Positions 10,862 through 21,717 of a DNA stretch of 60,000 nt are shown here, piece after piece. The notes under the pieces were generated by a model that made no database searches, had not been told where the DNA came from, and saw nothing but the letters and a program-made list of their open reading frames with translations. The translations under genes and the position numbers were made by a program. The DNA comes from Diphasiastrum complanatum. Taxonomy: Eukaryota > Streptophyta > Lycopodiopsida > Lycopodiales > Lycopodiaceae. The DNA lies in NCBI GenBank assembly GCA_029204225.1, contig CM055096.1, positions 62,602,957-62,662,956 on the forward strand, given 5' to 3'. Numbering within the stretch: position 1 is the stretch's first letter; each line of letters opens with the position of its first letter.

Positions 10862-12360
10862 CTTCCATTCTCCTTGGAACTGGCCTTGGGTGATGAGCAG
10901 TAGCCTTTTTGATGAAAAGATTTTATGGGTTTCACGTTGCGTTGATTGAAACCCTCTTTGAAATTTTGATTTTAGGTTCGATAATCTGGTTCAACTATGG
11001 CTTGAGTTACCTTTTTGTGATTTTTGTGAAGCTTTGTATTTGGAGAGTAGCCAATGTACAAATCCAGGTTGATATTTCCTGGCTCTTTCTTCTTCCACCA
11101 AGGGAAGCAGGATGGACAATCTAAGGGGCTTGCCATATTACATTAGTCTCATTGGCCAGGGGTGCTATAAATCACCCATTTATGATATGATAGTCTTGTA
11201 TAGGGTTTATTTTTACATGGAATCATGCATTTTTGTTTTTGGCAACTTAATTGGTAATAGTTTACGTGAAGATCCTAGGAAAGACTTCTAAGGACCAATT
11301 TAGATCTGTGATTGGTTGTATCTCAAATTTTTTTTCTCCATCAGCATCTATGACACAAGATCATAGCCTATCCCCAAGCATATACATTCGGTTCATATAT
11401 TTACAGTTTTCTTTGTGATTGTTGCTTGCCTTGGGATTTGTGATTTTTAAGTTCTCTTGTGCTCCATGTGTCATATGTTTTTTGGCTCTCTCCTTATCCC
11501 ACCCATCCACACACTCAGACAGAGATAGGCAGAGAGAGGGGAGAATTCTATATTCTGGAAGCAGAAAAGCCAAAGCTTTAGATAGAGAGATTTAATTGGA
11601 AAGAACCAATGGAAGAGGCCCATGACAATAGTCTTACCTTAGCTAATTTGGATTCAAAGGATTTGAATTTCGTGAATTGCGGTTGATTCAGTTATGCTAA
11701 CTGGCCTTAATGGAAGGAAACAAACCTATAGTTTATATACGTGAGAAAGCAACTATATTAGAAGCTACATCAGAGATAAATTGAGGTACTTGGATCTAAA
11801 AGACAATTTATTCAAAGATAGCTGGCATTATACAAAGATTTGGCACAGACCACACAGGGAGGTCCCCTTATGCGTTCGTGTGAGTTATAATTTCTCACAC
11901 ACCACCTGCATAAAATGTGAAACTTCATGATAGTTATCACTTTGATTAACAAGAATTGTCTCACACGCTTAACAGGTTTGGTACAGAAGCGGAAGGCACA
12001 GGTATGAAGGATCAGGTGTAACAACCTTTTGCAAACAAACAAAAGTCTCTATGTCAAGCTAAAAAGGAGTTTGCCTGATCAGGTATGAAGAGCAATCTCC
12101 TGGGCAGACGAACTTTGAGTACTTAGAATCTCTAGACCTTTCTTCTTTCGTCCTATCTTTATCATTGCCGCTCATGTTTGGAGAAGTCATATATTCGTTA
12201 TCACTGTTGTTGGAAGGATCCATCTCGTAGTGTGCTTATTGTTGTATCTACTACCATTTCTTTCTTTACAATAAGTTCTAATCAACTCTTTTGGAGTACA
12301 TTTGGCCTGTGTGTCATGCTAGGCCTACATACTACTATTCCCTCGACATGATGCAGTTCT
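10862..12360. other. Intergenic, 3' of the stress-protein gene
   Basis: The first few hundred bases are presumably the 3' UTR. Nothing else recognised on either strand. Confidence 0.5.
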
Positions 12361-12366
12361 TTAGAC

Positions 12367-12440
12367 CATAATGCTGTGTGCTCGGGTTCTCTTTGTATTT
12401 TGGAGTGACCTCCACTAGCACAATTTTCAACCCCACAATT
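12367..12440. repeat. Dispersed repeat, partner at 35690-35760
   Basis: Both places read CATAATGCT, then TGCTCGG, TTTGTATTTTGGA and, further on, ACAATTTTCAA or AAAATTTTCAA in the same order and orientation. Probably a fragment of one transposable element family. The class is unknown. Confidence 0.5.
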
Positions 12441-12712
12441 GCAGTGCCAAAATGGCGGTAGGTTATTTAAAAAAATTAAAAAATAAGACAGATGATTAAT
12501 TGAATAACACTTAAATTAAATGTAATTTAAAATGTTGTAGCCATTTGTCTGACTGTCTAAATTAAATACAATGCTCTGAAAACAACATTAAATATCTTTT
12601 TTTTTTTCACAAAGGACTCAAAAAAAACAATTACTATAGTATTGACCGTGGCAAAATCATCAGTTTCCAACTACATACATACAACATAGTTGCCCATTCC
12701 AGAATGGAACAC

Positions 12713-12739
12713 GTTCTGGAATGCGTTCCGTTCCAGAAC
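12713..12739. repeat. Perfect 9-bp inverted repeat GTTCTGGAA / TTCCAGAAC
   Basis: GTTCTGGAA at 12713-12721 and TTCCAGAAC at 12731-12739. It is preceded by ATTCCAGAATGGAA, so the area is dense in TTCCAGAA motifs. May be a transposon end. No function shown. Confidence 0.5.
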
Positions 12740-12814
12740 CTGACTAGATTTTGTTTTTTTTTTTTTAAATACGTATTTTTCTAACAAAGGAATCAAGAGA
12801 ATACTTTAGCCACT

Positions 12815-13160
12815 ATATGCCATGTTTCAGCCAAGATATACATAAGAGCAGATTTTCAAAAATACTATTCGAAGAAAAGCAAAATTTCAGCTACTTTTGA
12901 TTGTGTTCAGTAGCAATGCTCCAACAAAAAGAAGAGCATTTTGGAAAGCACGTTTTGTAAGCGTTCCATAATATTATGCAACTGCAAAATTTAGAAGTTG
13001 AGTTTTTGCCATATTTTCAGCATAATATACACTAGAGTAAATTTTCATAAATAATTTCGAGGAAAACACAATTATTTTGAACTACTTTCACAATGTTCTG
13101 TAGGAACGCTCCAACAAAAAGGGGAGAATTTTGGCACGCTCATTGCATATGCGTTTTGTA
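12815..13160. repeat. Diverged tandem duplication, about 185-bp unit
   Basis: About 12820-12970 and 13005-13150 align along their length. Both run from GCCATRTTTTCAGC-like through ATATACA, AGAGYARATTTTCA, TTTCAG or ATTTTGAACTAC, to the shared CGCTCCAACAAAAAG or TGCTCCAACAAAAAG and then GCATTTTGG or GAATTTTGG. Confidence 0.65.
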
Positions 13161-13391
13161 ACATTGACATACAGTATCTCTAAGAAACCTTAAATTTTCA
13201 ATAAAAGAAAAAATATTATAACATAATTAAACAATTAATGCAATGCTCTTAAAAAAAATCCATGATATTCTTTGTAAAGTCAACAAAATGTCATGTACAA
13301 AAGTGATGTTCAGTTATGACAAAATCAGTTCCTCTGCAAAATCTGAAATCATCAAAGTTATCTAAAATTAAAATCTACTTTTTCAAATCTC

Positions 13392-14810
13392 TTAATATTC
13401 TTGTGGCCACATTGGCATCTGAAACATTGAATGTATATGGCAATTACTAAGATTTGAAAAAGTATGTCCGACACTCATGTGTGTACTATTTACTGAAGGT
13501 GGAGATACTAAGCGAGACTTGTAATACTTTTCAAAAGCATCATCAATAGCCTTAATGTTTAATGGGTTACACCAAAACTCATCATCATGATGAAGATCGA
13601 GATTGTTTGCATCACGAGAAACATCCACCAAAGGATGTCTAACTTCCTTAGAACCATCATTTGAAGAAGATGGAACACCAAAAAATTTTACAACAGATTT
13701 TCCCTTGAACTGTATCGCGTTATGTTTGTCCATCTCAGCGGCCAACGCATCCTGAAATTTATTTTCATCACCAGAAATGATGCGTTGCATTGCACGCTCT
13801 TTAATGCCCATGTTATCTCAATCATACCTAAATTCCACCAACAGATAAAATCACTTACAAACAAATAAACATATAGCTAAATGTAAAGCCCAAAATAATA
13901 TGAACAGAAAACAAAACAAATGACATAATCAAACAAACTTGCTTCATGTATGCGCGAACATCGTGATGACCAGTTATCTTCATGCCACATTCTGCAGGGA
14001 CTCCAGCATAATTCAGCCTATATATACCAGCAACACGTCCAGTTTTATTGCTAAATTCACCCACAACTCTAGATCGAAATAGCATGCACTTCACCACTTT
14101 GATAAAGTACATTTCCCAACTGGAATCCTGCTATACCACTACATGCATAAAGAATGTCAGTACAAATAGAATGATTCTCAAACAAATGATAAACATAATG
14201 ACAAACAACAGTACAAAATAAGTCAATAAAAGCACATCTCATACTATTTTTGAATCAGTATGATTCTTAATTGGTGTTAAAAGCAAAGCATGAGGTGGCG
14301 GCTCATCATTATCCCAAACAGGATGATGCCCAGTTACAGCTTTATAATTCTCCACAACATCACTATGATAACATTAATATTTCATAGGTGGTCGTCTTTT
14401 CTCAGGAGCACAATGTGCAATATCCAGCTTGTAATTTTTGGAAGCATCTTGTGAGAACCAAAAACCAAAAAAAAATCCAAATTACCATGTGAAATCTTAA
14501 ACATAGAATAAAACCTTGTTAACATAATAAATGATAAAAATCATCAAATCAAAACAAATATCTAACATATTCGCCGTATTCATCTTGACGTAGCTCAAAA
14601 TCAACATCTTTCAAGTTACGGAGCTCCTTTGCACCTCTAACAAAGAAATTATGAGTACAAATCTCATACTACAACCATCAAGAATAGTATTTTGCAGTTG
14701 TGGATCAGCAAGCATTTTTTTCTCATCAATAACAAACAACACATCAACTCTTTTCGACATTTACCCAAGCCCATAAATCCAGATCTTCTTATAGCTTCCT
14801 CAGCAATAAA
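13392..14810 (-). pseudogene. Crypton/KCTD1-type tyrosine recombinase, broken spliced gene
   Basis: Minus strand, read from 14810 down. In order: MSKRVDVLFVIDEKKMLADP; FFVRGAKELRNL with DVDFELRQDEYG (the family's LRGxEH...DF block, holding the first catalytic Arg); DVVENYKAVTG with LLLTPIKN; a clean GT-AG intron of about 105 bases; WYSRIPVGKCTL; then NKTGR, YAGVPAECGMKITGH and DVRAYMK. This order matches the Crypton/KCTD1-like (DUF3504) tyrosine recombinases, whose core is NHSGR...GVP...TGHxxV...Y. The second box His is replaced by Lys (NKTGR), while its Arg, the GH histidine and the likely nucleophile Tyr are present. A C-terminal exon (13392-13811, from MGIKERAMQRI) has no recognised domain. 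Several frameshifts and an in-frame stop make it a pseudogene. The 5' part is lost where a copia element begins. Confidence 0.7.
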
Positions 14811-15423
14811 TGCTGAATTCACATGTGTGGGATGCCCTACACATGTATTTTTGATCTCCTAAGCCCAATAATACCATAAAGATCAGACTAGCATTGGTTG
14901 TCAATAGGAAAGTTGATCATACAAGCAATATTATTGTGTTACAAGCAAGATTTGTCAACAAAACATAAGACTAAGCATCATAAATGCCTCTACTCGGCTA
15001 GAGAGAGAAAATAGGAAGTAAAAAACTCGTGGAGAGAGAGAGGGCACAAAGAGCTTGTCTCCAAATTTGCATTACACACAAATTTCATCATTTTCTCAAT
15101 GAGAGTACATCACATATATATAGATCCATGGACTCCTCTCCTACTTTGAGTTGAATTGAAGTTGTGGATCCACCTCTCAAGCTATCTAGACTTATTCAAG
15201 CCACTTCACTATGTCTAATTGTGCCACCTAGTCTTTTCATGCATTAGATGTGGCATGTAAAGTACAAATGGCAATTCCTATGGTAGCTCGAGTTTCTACT
15301 TCTACCTACCTTGAATATTTTTTTCTAAGATGGGTCTTTACTAAGCCAAAAGAGCTCAATTCATCTTTGGCATTTTTAGGACCCCTACTCACAACATTAG
15401 ATAGATATTTCAATGTTTTGACA
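14811..15423 (-). repeat. 3' LTR of the complete copia element
   Basis: 613 bp, TGTCAAAACA...TCAGCA in element orientation. Bounded by the target duplication on the left and the PPT on the right. Confidence 0.95.
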
Positions 15424-15435
15424 CTCCTCCTAAAA
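15424..15435 (-). other. Polypurine tract of the copia element
   Basis: Reads TTTTAGGAGGAG on the minus strand directly before the 3' LTR. It is the expected primer site for plus-strand DNA synthesis. Confidence 0.85.
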
Positions 15436-15441
15436 ATGTAT

Positions 15442-17121
15442 CTAATGTGGATCAAGCATTGATCTTGAGATAAGACCAAGATTAGACCTATGCTTTGAGA
15501 AGGCACTTTTGCAAAGTGGCTTTGTGGGAAGATCAGCAATACACGAAGATGTGTCGACATGTTCCAAGTTGATTTCACCTCCAATGAGCTTTTCCCTTAC
15601 AAAATGGTGTGCCACTTCTATATGCTTGCTTCTTGCATTAAAAATAGGATTGTTTGCAAGAGCTTGTGCCGATATGTTGTCACATTTGATCAAGGGAAGA
15701 TCATCCTCTTTGATGCACTTTAGCTCCATGATTAACCTCTTGATCCAAAGCACCTCTTTAGTTGTTGTAGTGAGTGCTTTGTACTTGGCCTCACAAGATG
15801 ATAGAGATATGGTATCTTGCTTCTTTGAAAGCCAAGGCACAAGATTGCCTCCAAGAAAGATAGTATATGCATTAATGGACTTTCGATCCATTTTATCACT
15901 TGCAAAATCGGAATCTGAATAGCCAACAATGGTTAGATCTTCATTCTTGTACAATAAACCATAATCTTGAGTAGAAGATACATATCTTAGAACCCTTTTG
16001 GCCATCTTCCAATGTTGGATCTTGGGATCTTGCATAAATTGACTCAATTTGTGCACACAATAGCTCAAATCGGGTCTAGGGATAGTAAGCCAAATTAAAG
16101 AGCCTATATGACTCCTATAAAGTGTGATGTCCTCGAAGGATATTTCATCACCTTTAATAGGATCTTTTACATGTTCCTCCATGGGAGTATCTATGCCTTT
16201 ACAATTTTGCATATTGAATTTTCTCAACATTTTAAATTCTTTCCCTAATGCATCTTTGGTTTCTTGAACTAGCATCAAACAACTTCCACTAAGAATAATG
16301 TCATCTACATAGATTAGAATAATGACAATATTACTACCATCAAACTTTAAGTACATAGAAGGATCGTAGTCACTAAGCACAAATCCTAATGAAAGTAGAA
16401 AGTTGTTGAGTCTTGAATACCATGATCTAGGTGCTTGCTTCAAGCCATAAAGACTTCTAAATAGCAAACACACCTTAGTTTTATCCTTGATAAATCCTTC
16501 AGGCTGTTCCATGTATATCTCCTCCTCAAGATAGCCATTCAAGAAAGCATTGGAGACATCAAGTTGAAACAGTTTCCACTTAAAAAATAAGGCAAGAGAG
16601 ATTATGATTCTTATTGTCACCATCTTTGCTACAAGAGCAAAGGTTTCTTCATAGTCAAGGCCATATATTTGTGCAAAGCCTTTAGCACATAATCTTGCCT
16701 TGTACTTGTTGATGGAGCCATCATGATTGTACTTGCTCTTGAACACCCACTTGCATCCTATGACATGCATGTTAGGTGGTGGATCCACTAGCTCCCATGT
16801 GTGGTTGGTGATCAAGGCATCATATTCAATCTTCATGGCGTCATACCACTCCTTGGTATTGAGGGCTTCTTGGACATCTTTGAGCTCCTCGTGAGAAACA
16901 AAATAAGCATAAGTGGAATCAAGATCCACTTGTTTTCCTTTGTCATCATAAGTAAGCCTCTTGGGCTCGGATCTCTCCCTCATGGATCTTCTAGGAGTGA
17001 AAATCCGAGGACTTCCATCTTCAAATATTGACTCCTCCATATGTTGATTGTCTTCAATAACAATAGGCGATAGATTTTGAGGTTGCTTGATCTCGGCCCC
17101 TCCTGGACTTTTCTTCTTCAT
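15442..17121 (-). pseudogene. Copia reverse transcriptase and RNase H
   Basis: 559 residues open. RT motifs in order: CKWVFKSKYNHDGSINKYKARL, DVSNAFLNGYLEEEIYMEQP, LYGLKQAPRSWY and the catalytic YVDDIILSG. The segment that should follow (family DLGxxxYFLGIEV, about 40 residues) is missing between GKEFKM and LRKFNMQNC, a deletion likely to kill polymerase folding. RNase H follows: YSDSDFASDKMDRKS, LSSCEAKY, then ARSKHIEVAHHFVRE and a terminal PTKPL. It overlaps the end of the integrase frame and is offset from it by one base within an A/G-rich run near 17100-17120, so a single-base frameshift separates it from the rest of the polyprotein. Confidence 0.93.
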
Positions 17122-17812
17122 GGAAAACTACATCTCTACTATCAATTACTTTAGAAGTAGAGAGCATGTAGATTCGATAGGCTTTCTTGTTGGATGAATA
17201 TCCAACCATTACTCCTTTGCTTGCACAAGGATCATCCTTCTTTCTCGTTTCCAAGGGAATATGGACAAAGCAAATGCATCCAAATACTCTAAGGTGTTCA
17301 ACCTTAGGTTTCTTCAAATAAAGTGCTTCATATGGTGACTTTCCTCCAAGTGCTACATGAGGGAGTCGATTGCAAAGATAGTTTGAACAATTGATGGCCT
17401 CACCCCAAAAGTCTTTTGGCAAGGATGCCTCAATTCTAATGGTTTTGGCACATTCACACAGTGTTCTATTCTTTCTTTCAGCCATCCCATTTTGAGATGG
17501 TGTATATGCACAAGAAAACTCCCTTTTAATGCCTTCAAGCTCACAATGATCATGAAATTTACTGGAAGTGTACTCACCACCTCCATCACTTCTAAGAATC
17601 TTGATTTTGTATGAAAATTGCTTTTCAACTAGAGTTTTGAACTTTAGGAAATAGTCAAACACCATAGACTTCGAAGCTAGAAGATATACCCAAGTAAATC
17701 TAGTGAAATCATCAATGAAAGTTACAAAGCAAGTAGCACTACCCTTGCTCTTTGAGGATGAGAAGTGCACATCCGAGTGTATGAGCTCCAATGGATGTGT
17801 AGTCTTGATAGA
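17054..17812 (-). pseudogene. Copia integrase core
   Basis: Starts with ELIHSDVHFSSS and carries the DDE catalytic set: FIDDFTRFTW, RSDGGGEYTS and SQNGMAERKNRTL. The frame continues from the gag frame but is separated from it by one in-frame TGA at 17813-17815. It ends by frameshift near 17110 into the RT frame. The catalytic residues themselves look intact. Confidence 0.92.
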
Positions 17813-19205
17813 TCACTTTGAAAAAGGCTTCTTATGAGACTTAGATATGGCACAAGCCTCACATGGCTTGAAATTATTGGAGATAAGATTAGGCAAGCCA
17901 ATAGCTTTGGCTTTCTTGACCATGGACACCATAGAATTATAGTTAGGATGTCCCAACCTTCTATGCCATAGTTCCTCCAAAGACATAAGAGTAGCAAAGG
18001 CACTATCACAAGAGTTAGCATACTCTTTGGGATCAAGCTTGTAGATTCCACCATATCTAGACCCAAATGCAAGGATCTCATCATGCTTCTTGATTGTACA
18101 TGTATCAACATTGAAATTCACATCTAGTCCACTATCAAACAATTGCCCAACACTAATAAGATTTTTTGTTAACTTGGGAACAAAAAGTACATTAGACAGA
18201 GAAAGAACTTTTGATGAAGAAAGCTTTAAGGGAATGGTCCCTATGCCTTCAATAGCACACTCATGATCATTTGCTGTGTAGATGGACTTCTTGGCTCCTT
18301 CATAAGGTGACATAGATGAAAAAGAATGCTTGGAGCTTCCATCACTTGGATGAGCATCTTCCTTCTCTTCATTAGAAATGTTGGCTTGCTTGAATTGATA
18401 GCAATTGGTGGCATAATGCCCCTTCTTGCCACAAAAGAAGCACTTGATGTTTTTCTTCTTCTTCTTGGATGTGGAAGCTTGAGAGGACTCATCCTCTTCT
18501 CCTTTCTCCTTGGAAATAAGATTGTTCTTGCTTGAAGAGGATTGGTGTTGATTCTTACTTCTTGTCTTGTGCTTGTCTCTGGTAAAGAGAGCTTTACCAT
18601 CAATGTTGAGAGACAGTCTCTCCACTTTCAAGAGTTTATACTCTTGTCTTGATTCTTCAGAAAGGAGCACACTTTCGAGTGCTTCCAAACTTGGTAGCTC
18701 CTCCTTAATGGCATAACTCTGAACAAGGTTGTCATATTCCTCCTTTAACCCATTAAGTATGACTTGAACAAGTTCATTTTGATTGATGGAGTCTCCTATG
18801 CATGACAATTCTCTATCGAGGTCTTTAACTCTCATTACATAAGCTGAAGCACATTCATCACTTCTCTGTATACTTTGAAAAATTTGGTTTCTTAGTGTTA
18901 GAAGTCTAGAAGTATTCTTTGCCTCATAGATAGACTTGAGAGTATTCCAAGCATCTTGGGCATTAGTACAAGCACCAATTTCTCTTAAGATGTCATTTGA
19001 GACATTCATCTTAATATAATGCAGAGCCATATTGGCTCACTTTTTGTACTTTGGAATTTCTTGTGGAATTTGTGGTTCTTCTTCAATGCCAAGTACAATA
19101 TCCATCACATCTTGTAGTATTAAGATAGGTTCCATTCTAACCTTCCAAGTAATTGGAGGTTGACAATCTTTCACTTGCTTCTAATAGAAAGACACCCATT
19201 GAAGT
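17813..19205 (-). pseudogene. Copia gag, with GAG-pre-integrase zinc domain; protease motif lost
   Basis: The open part starts at Met 19030, but homologous gag sequence continues upstream to about 19200. An in-frame TGA lies just before that Met, most simply a former TGG (KKWANMALHY context). The gag domain shows AQDAWNTLKSIYEA and RVKDLDRELSCIGD, then a CCHC zinc knuckle CFFCGKKGHYATNC. Where copia protease should have DSGAS, the sequence reads HPSDGSSKHSFSS, so the catalytic DSG triad is gone. The GAG-pre-integrase HHCC zinc domain follows (LWHRRLGHPN, CEACAISKSHKKPF). Confidence 0.9.
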
Positions 19206-19952
19206 CATAAAGAATGATAGAAATAAAAAAAGGTGGATGAAAGAATTGCTTATCTTCTCACTATAGGAACCAATCAAGGGTACAAAACCAAATCCTATGT
19301 AAGACCAAGCAAAAAAAACTGTGAGATAGATCTCACTAGCTTGACAATCTCTCTAAAACCAGATTTGAATCATCAAAAAAGATGAAGTATGGCAAAAGTT
19401 ATGGTTCTTTGAATTTCACACATGTGAAATACTCCAAAAATGTCAAATTGACTTAAATACAATCTATTTGTATGAAACAATTTGCCTAGAACCTATAAAT
19501 TTTGTTTGAATCACATATAGATGAGATTGTGCAGCTTCTGGATGATTTTTGTGATCATTCAAGCAATAAATGACATGTACACACGATTTGCCACAGGTCT
19601 AGGCACCCTACCTACGACTCTTCAAAAGCTTATAACTTTTGATTGGCTTATCCAATTGTCATGATTTTAATTGCATCAGATTCTACCATTTCTAGCTTTC
19701 TAGTGGGCTAATTTGCATTAAATTTGGATCTAAGGTGAGAGAGAACCACCAAACTGAAAATGGGCGGATTTCACATGTGCCAGCACTTGAAATTCCGTAC
19801 AGTACCTGATCTGGACCATTCAAAGTGGTTTGAAGCTCTAAATCACCGAAAAACTGCAAACTAGCTAGAAAGTAGAATCTAGACAATTCCTAGCATGAAA
19901 TCTGATCAGATCTGCAAACTTTTTTATTAGATTTGCTTGTAAAACTTAGGTA

Positions 19953-19965
19953 GGCTTTGATATCA
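19953..19965 (-). other. Primer binding site (initiator tRNA-Met type)
   Basis: TGATATCAAAGCC on the minus strand, directly after the 5' LTR. It differs from the standard plant PBS TGGTATCAGAGCC by two G-to-A changes. Confidence 0.85.
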
Positions 19966-20576
19966 TGCTGAATTTACACGTGTGGGACACCCTACACATG
20001 TATTTTTGATCTCCTAAGCCCAATAATACCAAAAAGATTAGACTAGCATTGGTTGTCAATAGGAAAGCTGATCATACAAGCAATATTATTGTCTTACAAG
20101 CAAGATTTGTCAACAAAACATAAGACTAAGCATCATAAATGCCTCTACTCGGCTAGAGAGAGAAAGTAGGAAGTAAAAAACTCGTGGAGAGAGAGGGCAC
20201 AAAGAGCTTGTCTCCAAATTTGCATTACACACAAATTTCATCATTTTCTCAATGAGAGTACATCAAATATATATAGATCCATGGACTCTCCTCCTACTTT
20301 GAGTTGAATTGAAGTTGTGGATCCACCTCTTAAGCTATCTAGACTTATTCAAGCCACCTCACTATGTCTAATTGTGCCACCTAGTCTTTTCATGCATTAA
20401 ATGTGGCATGTAAAGTACAAATGGCAATTCCTATGGTAGCTCGAGTTTCTACTTCTACCTACCTTGAATATTTTATTCTAAGATGGGTCTTTACTAAGCC
20501 AAAAGAGCTCAATTCATCTTTGGCATTTTTTGGACCCCTACTCACAACATTAGATAGATTTTTCAATATTTTGACA
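19966..20576 (-). repeat. 5' LTR of the complete copia element
   Basis: 611 bp, aligned along its whole length with 14811-15423. Flanked by the PBS and by the second ATAAA. Confidence 0.95.
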
Positions 20577-20584
20577 ATAAAAAA

Positions 20585-20967
20585 TGAATTTGGTTAAAAC
20601 ATTTTTATTAAGTCAAGTTATTATGGCTGGTTTTGGGTTCCCAAAAACCCTAACTCTAAAAATGTCTAGATAAGAGCATGTGACACCATTTTTGTGGTTA
20701 TCTTTTTCATTTCAAAAATAAACAAAAAACCACAATCTCCAATATTCATCACAAAAAAACTCGCAGAACTCGCACAAATTTACTCGCAAATTGCCAAATC
20801 TCCAAGAATAGAAAGAGAGAGAGAGGAGTGATACATGATTTCCATATGCTTGCTTTGAGAGTGAAATCTTGGAATAAAAAATAGTGCGATTGTGCTTTGA
20901 TTACCACAATATATATAGTCATTGGTTGGTGTTGTGCAAGGTCGATATCTGCTAACAAATTTCTCAA
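20585..20967 (-). repeat. Probable 3' LTR of an older copia element
   Basis: On the minus strand a purine tract (AAGGAGGGGATT, about 20968-20982) is followed by TGGTTGAGAAATTTG, as at a PPT-LTR junction. The coding region upstream of it is the copia fragment at 20990-21652. The LTR's far end is uncertain. About 20586-20720 also resembles 56718-56850 in the same orientation. Confidence 0.5.
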
Positions 20968-20989
20968 CCAAATCCCCTCCTTGGTAGAT

Positions 20990-21652
20990 TGGTGGCAGCT
21001 ATGTATTTTGATTTAGTTGCCGACAATGCCACTAAGGTCTACTTTCAGCTGTTCCATGAGATCGGGTCTGGATTGAATAAGAATACAAATCCAGAGGTCG
21101 ACCTTTTGGTATCAATATCTCTTTCCCGATCTGCATCTGTATAGCCTTCAAAAATATAGGTAGATTGGCTACTTCCATAACATAGATGTTTTGTGGCTTG
21201 AACATATTTCATGAGTGCTTTCTAGTGGGTCGACCATGGATTGGATAGGAACTGACTCAGTGAGCTGATGGAGTATGCAAGGTCAGGTCAAGTGCAAAGC
21301 ATTGCATACAACAGTGAGCCGATTATGGAGTAAAAAGGGTTTTGCTTCATTTTCTTATTCTCTGCCTCGGTTTGAGGACATTGTTCCTTTGATAGTTTTA
21401 GACCTGGGTCGAGTGAAAAGAAACTCGATTTGCAGTTGGTCATGCCATATTTCTCTAGCACATTAATTAAGTATCGTTGTTGACTAATGTAAATATGTCT
21501 AGTGGGTCGATCTCTACGGATTTGAATTCCGAGACAATAGTGGGCTGTGGGCCCATATCGGTAATCTCGTACTCTTGTGCTAGCTTGCCTTTGACATCCT
21601 TCAAAAAAATTCAGATTGTTACTGAACAATAAAGTATCATCAACATACAAAG
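20990..21652 (-). mobile_element. Old copia reverse transcriptase, left part (split by later insertion)
   Basis: Minus strand. Starting at the insertion point 21652 the translation reads YVDDTLLFSNNLNF (RT catalytic box), then CLGIQIRRDRPTRHIYISQQRY, EKYGMTNCKSSF and SIIGSLLYA, then decays. The upstream part of the same frame continues beyond 32704, see the separate entry. Frameshifts and stops are frequent towards 21000. Confidence 0.85.
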
Positions 21653-21717
21653 TGTAGCGCAGACATCCCAAAGGGAGCCGGGAACCACGACTTAGCTTCC
21701 CAGCCTTCAACTCTTGT
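21653..21717 (-). repeat. Truncated LTR1 (65-bp terminal remnant)
   Basis: Nearly identical to 23016-23080 and 26509-26573 (TGTAGCGCAGACAT...). It is joined at 21718 to internal sequence matching 25128 onward, so about 1.1 kb of LTR and about 0.9 kb of internal DNA have been deleted. Confidence 0.85.

Larger units (their letters stand above)
14811..20576 (-). mobile_element. Complete Ty1/copia retrotransposon, 5.77 kb
   Basis: Both LTRs (14811-15423 and 19966-20576, about 612 bp), a PBS, a PPT and a perfect 5-bp target duplication ATAAA (14806-14810 and 20577-20581) are visible. LTRs begin TG and end CA in element orientation. My manual alignment finds about 19 substitutions and one 2-bp indel between the LTRs, near 3%, so insertion is moderately recent. 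The internal region holds gag, integrase and reverse transcriptase/RNase H in the copia order, but with two TGA stops, one frameshift, a missing protease motif and a deletion in RT. It cannot move by its own proteins. Confidence 0.95.
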
